Shown here piece by piece: positions 63,509-64,000 of a stretch of 64,000 nt of DNA (positions are counted from its first letter, which is position 1; each line of letters starts with the position of its first letter). The notes under the pieces are model-generated. The model was not told the origin of the DNA, did not search any database, and saw only the letters and a program-made list of their open reading frames with translations. A program made the position numbers and the translations under genes. Source of the DNA: Pirellulaceae bacterium (lineage in GTDB: Bacteria > Planctomycetota > Planctomycetia > Pirellulales > Pirellulaceae); NCBI GenBank assembly GCA_026004795.1, contig BPJV01000003.1, positions 434,001-498,000 of the forward strand. Direction: 5' to 3'.

Positions 63509-64000
63509 GGTTGCAACTCCTCGACGAACTTGGCATCATAGCGCAACGAGGTGTTCGGCCCGCGAAAACTGACGACCTCCTCGTCCCATTCCAAGAGCTT
63601 GCTCAGAACTTGTCCACGGTCGATGTCGAATTTGATCGTTCCCTGACTCAACTGCTGCATCAATTGCGACTCGACCGCCGGAGAACGTACCGGAGTCAAA
63701 GGGTGGGAGTCCACGCTAATGGTAGCGATGCCGTGCGCTACCTTCTCCAACGTGTAGTGCTCGCGAATCTTGATCCGCTTGTAGGAACCGTCATCCAACT
63801 TCACCCGTACCTCTCGATGAACATCCCAACTATCTCCCACGGCGACTGGCTTATCGGGCAGCGGAACGGTAAATTCCCCCATGCCAAGGTTTTCAGAGTT
63901 GAACTGCTTGTCCCGTTCCAGGACACGACCGTGGCGATCGATGGTCACGCGTGCCAGGGGAGTGTCAACCGTGGCGGCAATCGCTTGAAACAACTCGGGC
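63475..64000 (-). CDS. Hypothetical secreted protein (3' part, DUF6263-like)
   Basis: The gene continues beyond the right edge; about 174 codons are visible. GMGEFTVPLPDKPVAVGDSWDVHREV, HYTLEKVAHGIATISVDSH and QLSQGTIKFDIDRGQVLSKLLEWDEEVVSF show an all-beta protein resembling DUF6263 proteins, which are exported and of unknown function. The resemblance is by eye and weak. No signal peptide is expected in this part. It overlaps the end of the MFS gene by 34 nt. Confidence 0.5.
   Translation of the reverse strand, partial: PELFQAIAATVDTPLARVTIDRHGRVLERDKQFNSENLGMGEFTVPLPDKPVAVGDSWDVHREVRVKLDDGSYKRIKIREHYTLEKVAHGIATISVDSHPLTPVRSPAVESQLMQQLSQGTIKFDIDRGQVLSKLLEWDEEVVSFRGPNTSLRYDAKFVEELQPQTLRSASRSR

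Noticed and set aside
1-64000. tRNA genes, rRNA genes, CRISPR arrays and riboswitch-like leaders
   Set aside because: I looked for T-loop motifs in the intergenic gaps, regularly spaced repeats and conserved leader shapes upstream of ribF, trpB and corA and found none. A covariance-model scan would be decisive.

Overview
The window looks like chromosomal DNA of a planctomycete of the Pirellulales type. The markers are DUF1559 pseudopilin-like proteins with an FTLVELLVVIAIIG methylation signal, a planctomycete-type cytochrome domain (CLACH), a secreted sulfatase, MoxR/VWA/DUF58 gene sets, an ECF sigma factor paired with a large FecR-like membrane protein, and a short palindromic repeat that reads as WKL/KLPAC peptides inside proteins. 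I do not assign a genus. I saw no rRNA, no CRISPR array and no tRNA signature.

Layout. (1) 1-540 holds the 3' end of a TadC-like pilus gene and a DUF192 gene. (2) 504-13604 is almost entirely minus strand. It reads as two modules: an envelope/metal set (two DUF1559 proteins, a lipoprotein plus permease pair, a Cys-rich MerC-like membrane protein, a PQQ-type beta-propeller with EF-hands, a broken CobW GTPase and a His-rich secreted protein), and inside it a MoxR - transglutaminase-fold - DUF58 set whose gene junctions are built on copies of a palindromic repeat. (3) 13858-17310 is a Tad/Flp pilus block (secretin, lipoprotein, TPR lipoprotein). (4) 18103-26140 is a complete-looking envelope exporter: a DevA-like ABC ATPase fused to a cyclic-nucleotide-binding domain, a divergent HlyD/DevB adaptor with two DevC-like permeases, a convergent TolC-like protein and a further secreted protein. 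(5) 26465-31916 holds a ketosynthase-like gene without its active-site Cys, then rpmE-prfA-prmC and glycyl-tRNA synthetase. (6) 32082-43765 holds secreted proteins, a cytochrome/DUF2231 membrane protein, an NrnA-like DHH phosphoesterase, ribF, a second AAA+/VWA pair, glgX and a corA that seems to start at CTG. (7) 44428-57573 holds rsgA-ftsH, recQ, a Rpn-type nuclease, comB, trpB-trpA, an RlmI-like methyltransferase and an HNH nuclease. (8) 57811-64000 holds the ECF sigma/FecR-like pair behind a perfect hairpin, a sulfatase, an MFS transporter and the end of a secreted protein gene.

The most promising leads are the repeat that creates matching stop/start overlaps and an in-frame insertion in the DUF58 cluster, the cyclic-nucleotide-gated DevABC-TolC-like exporter, and the possible metal-stress island with its own pseudopilins. 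Start sites were moved inward from the longest reading frame where a signal peptide, domain start or ribosome-binding site argued for it. Functions rest on motif reading by eye; no database search was run.
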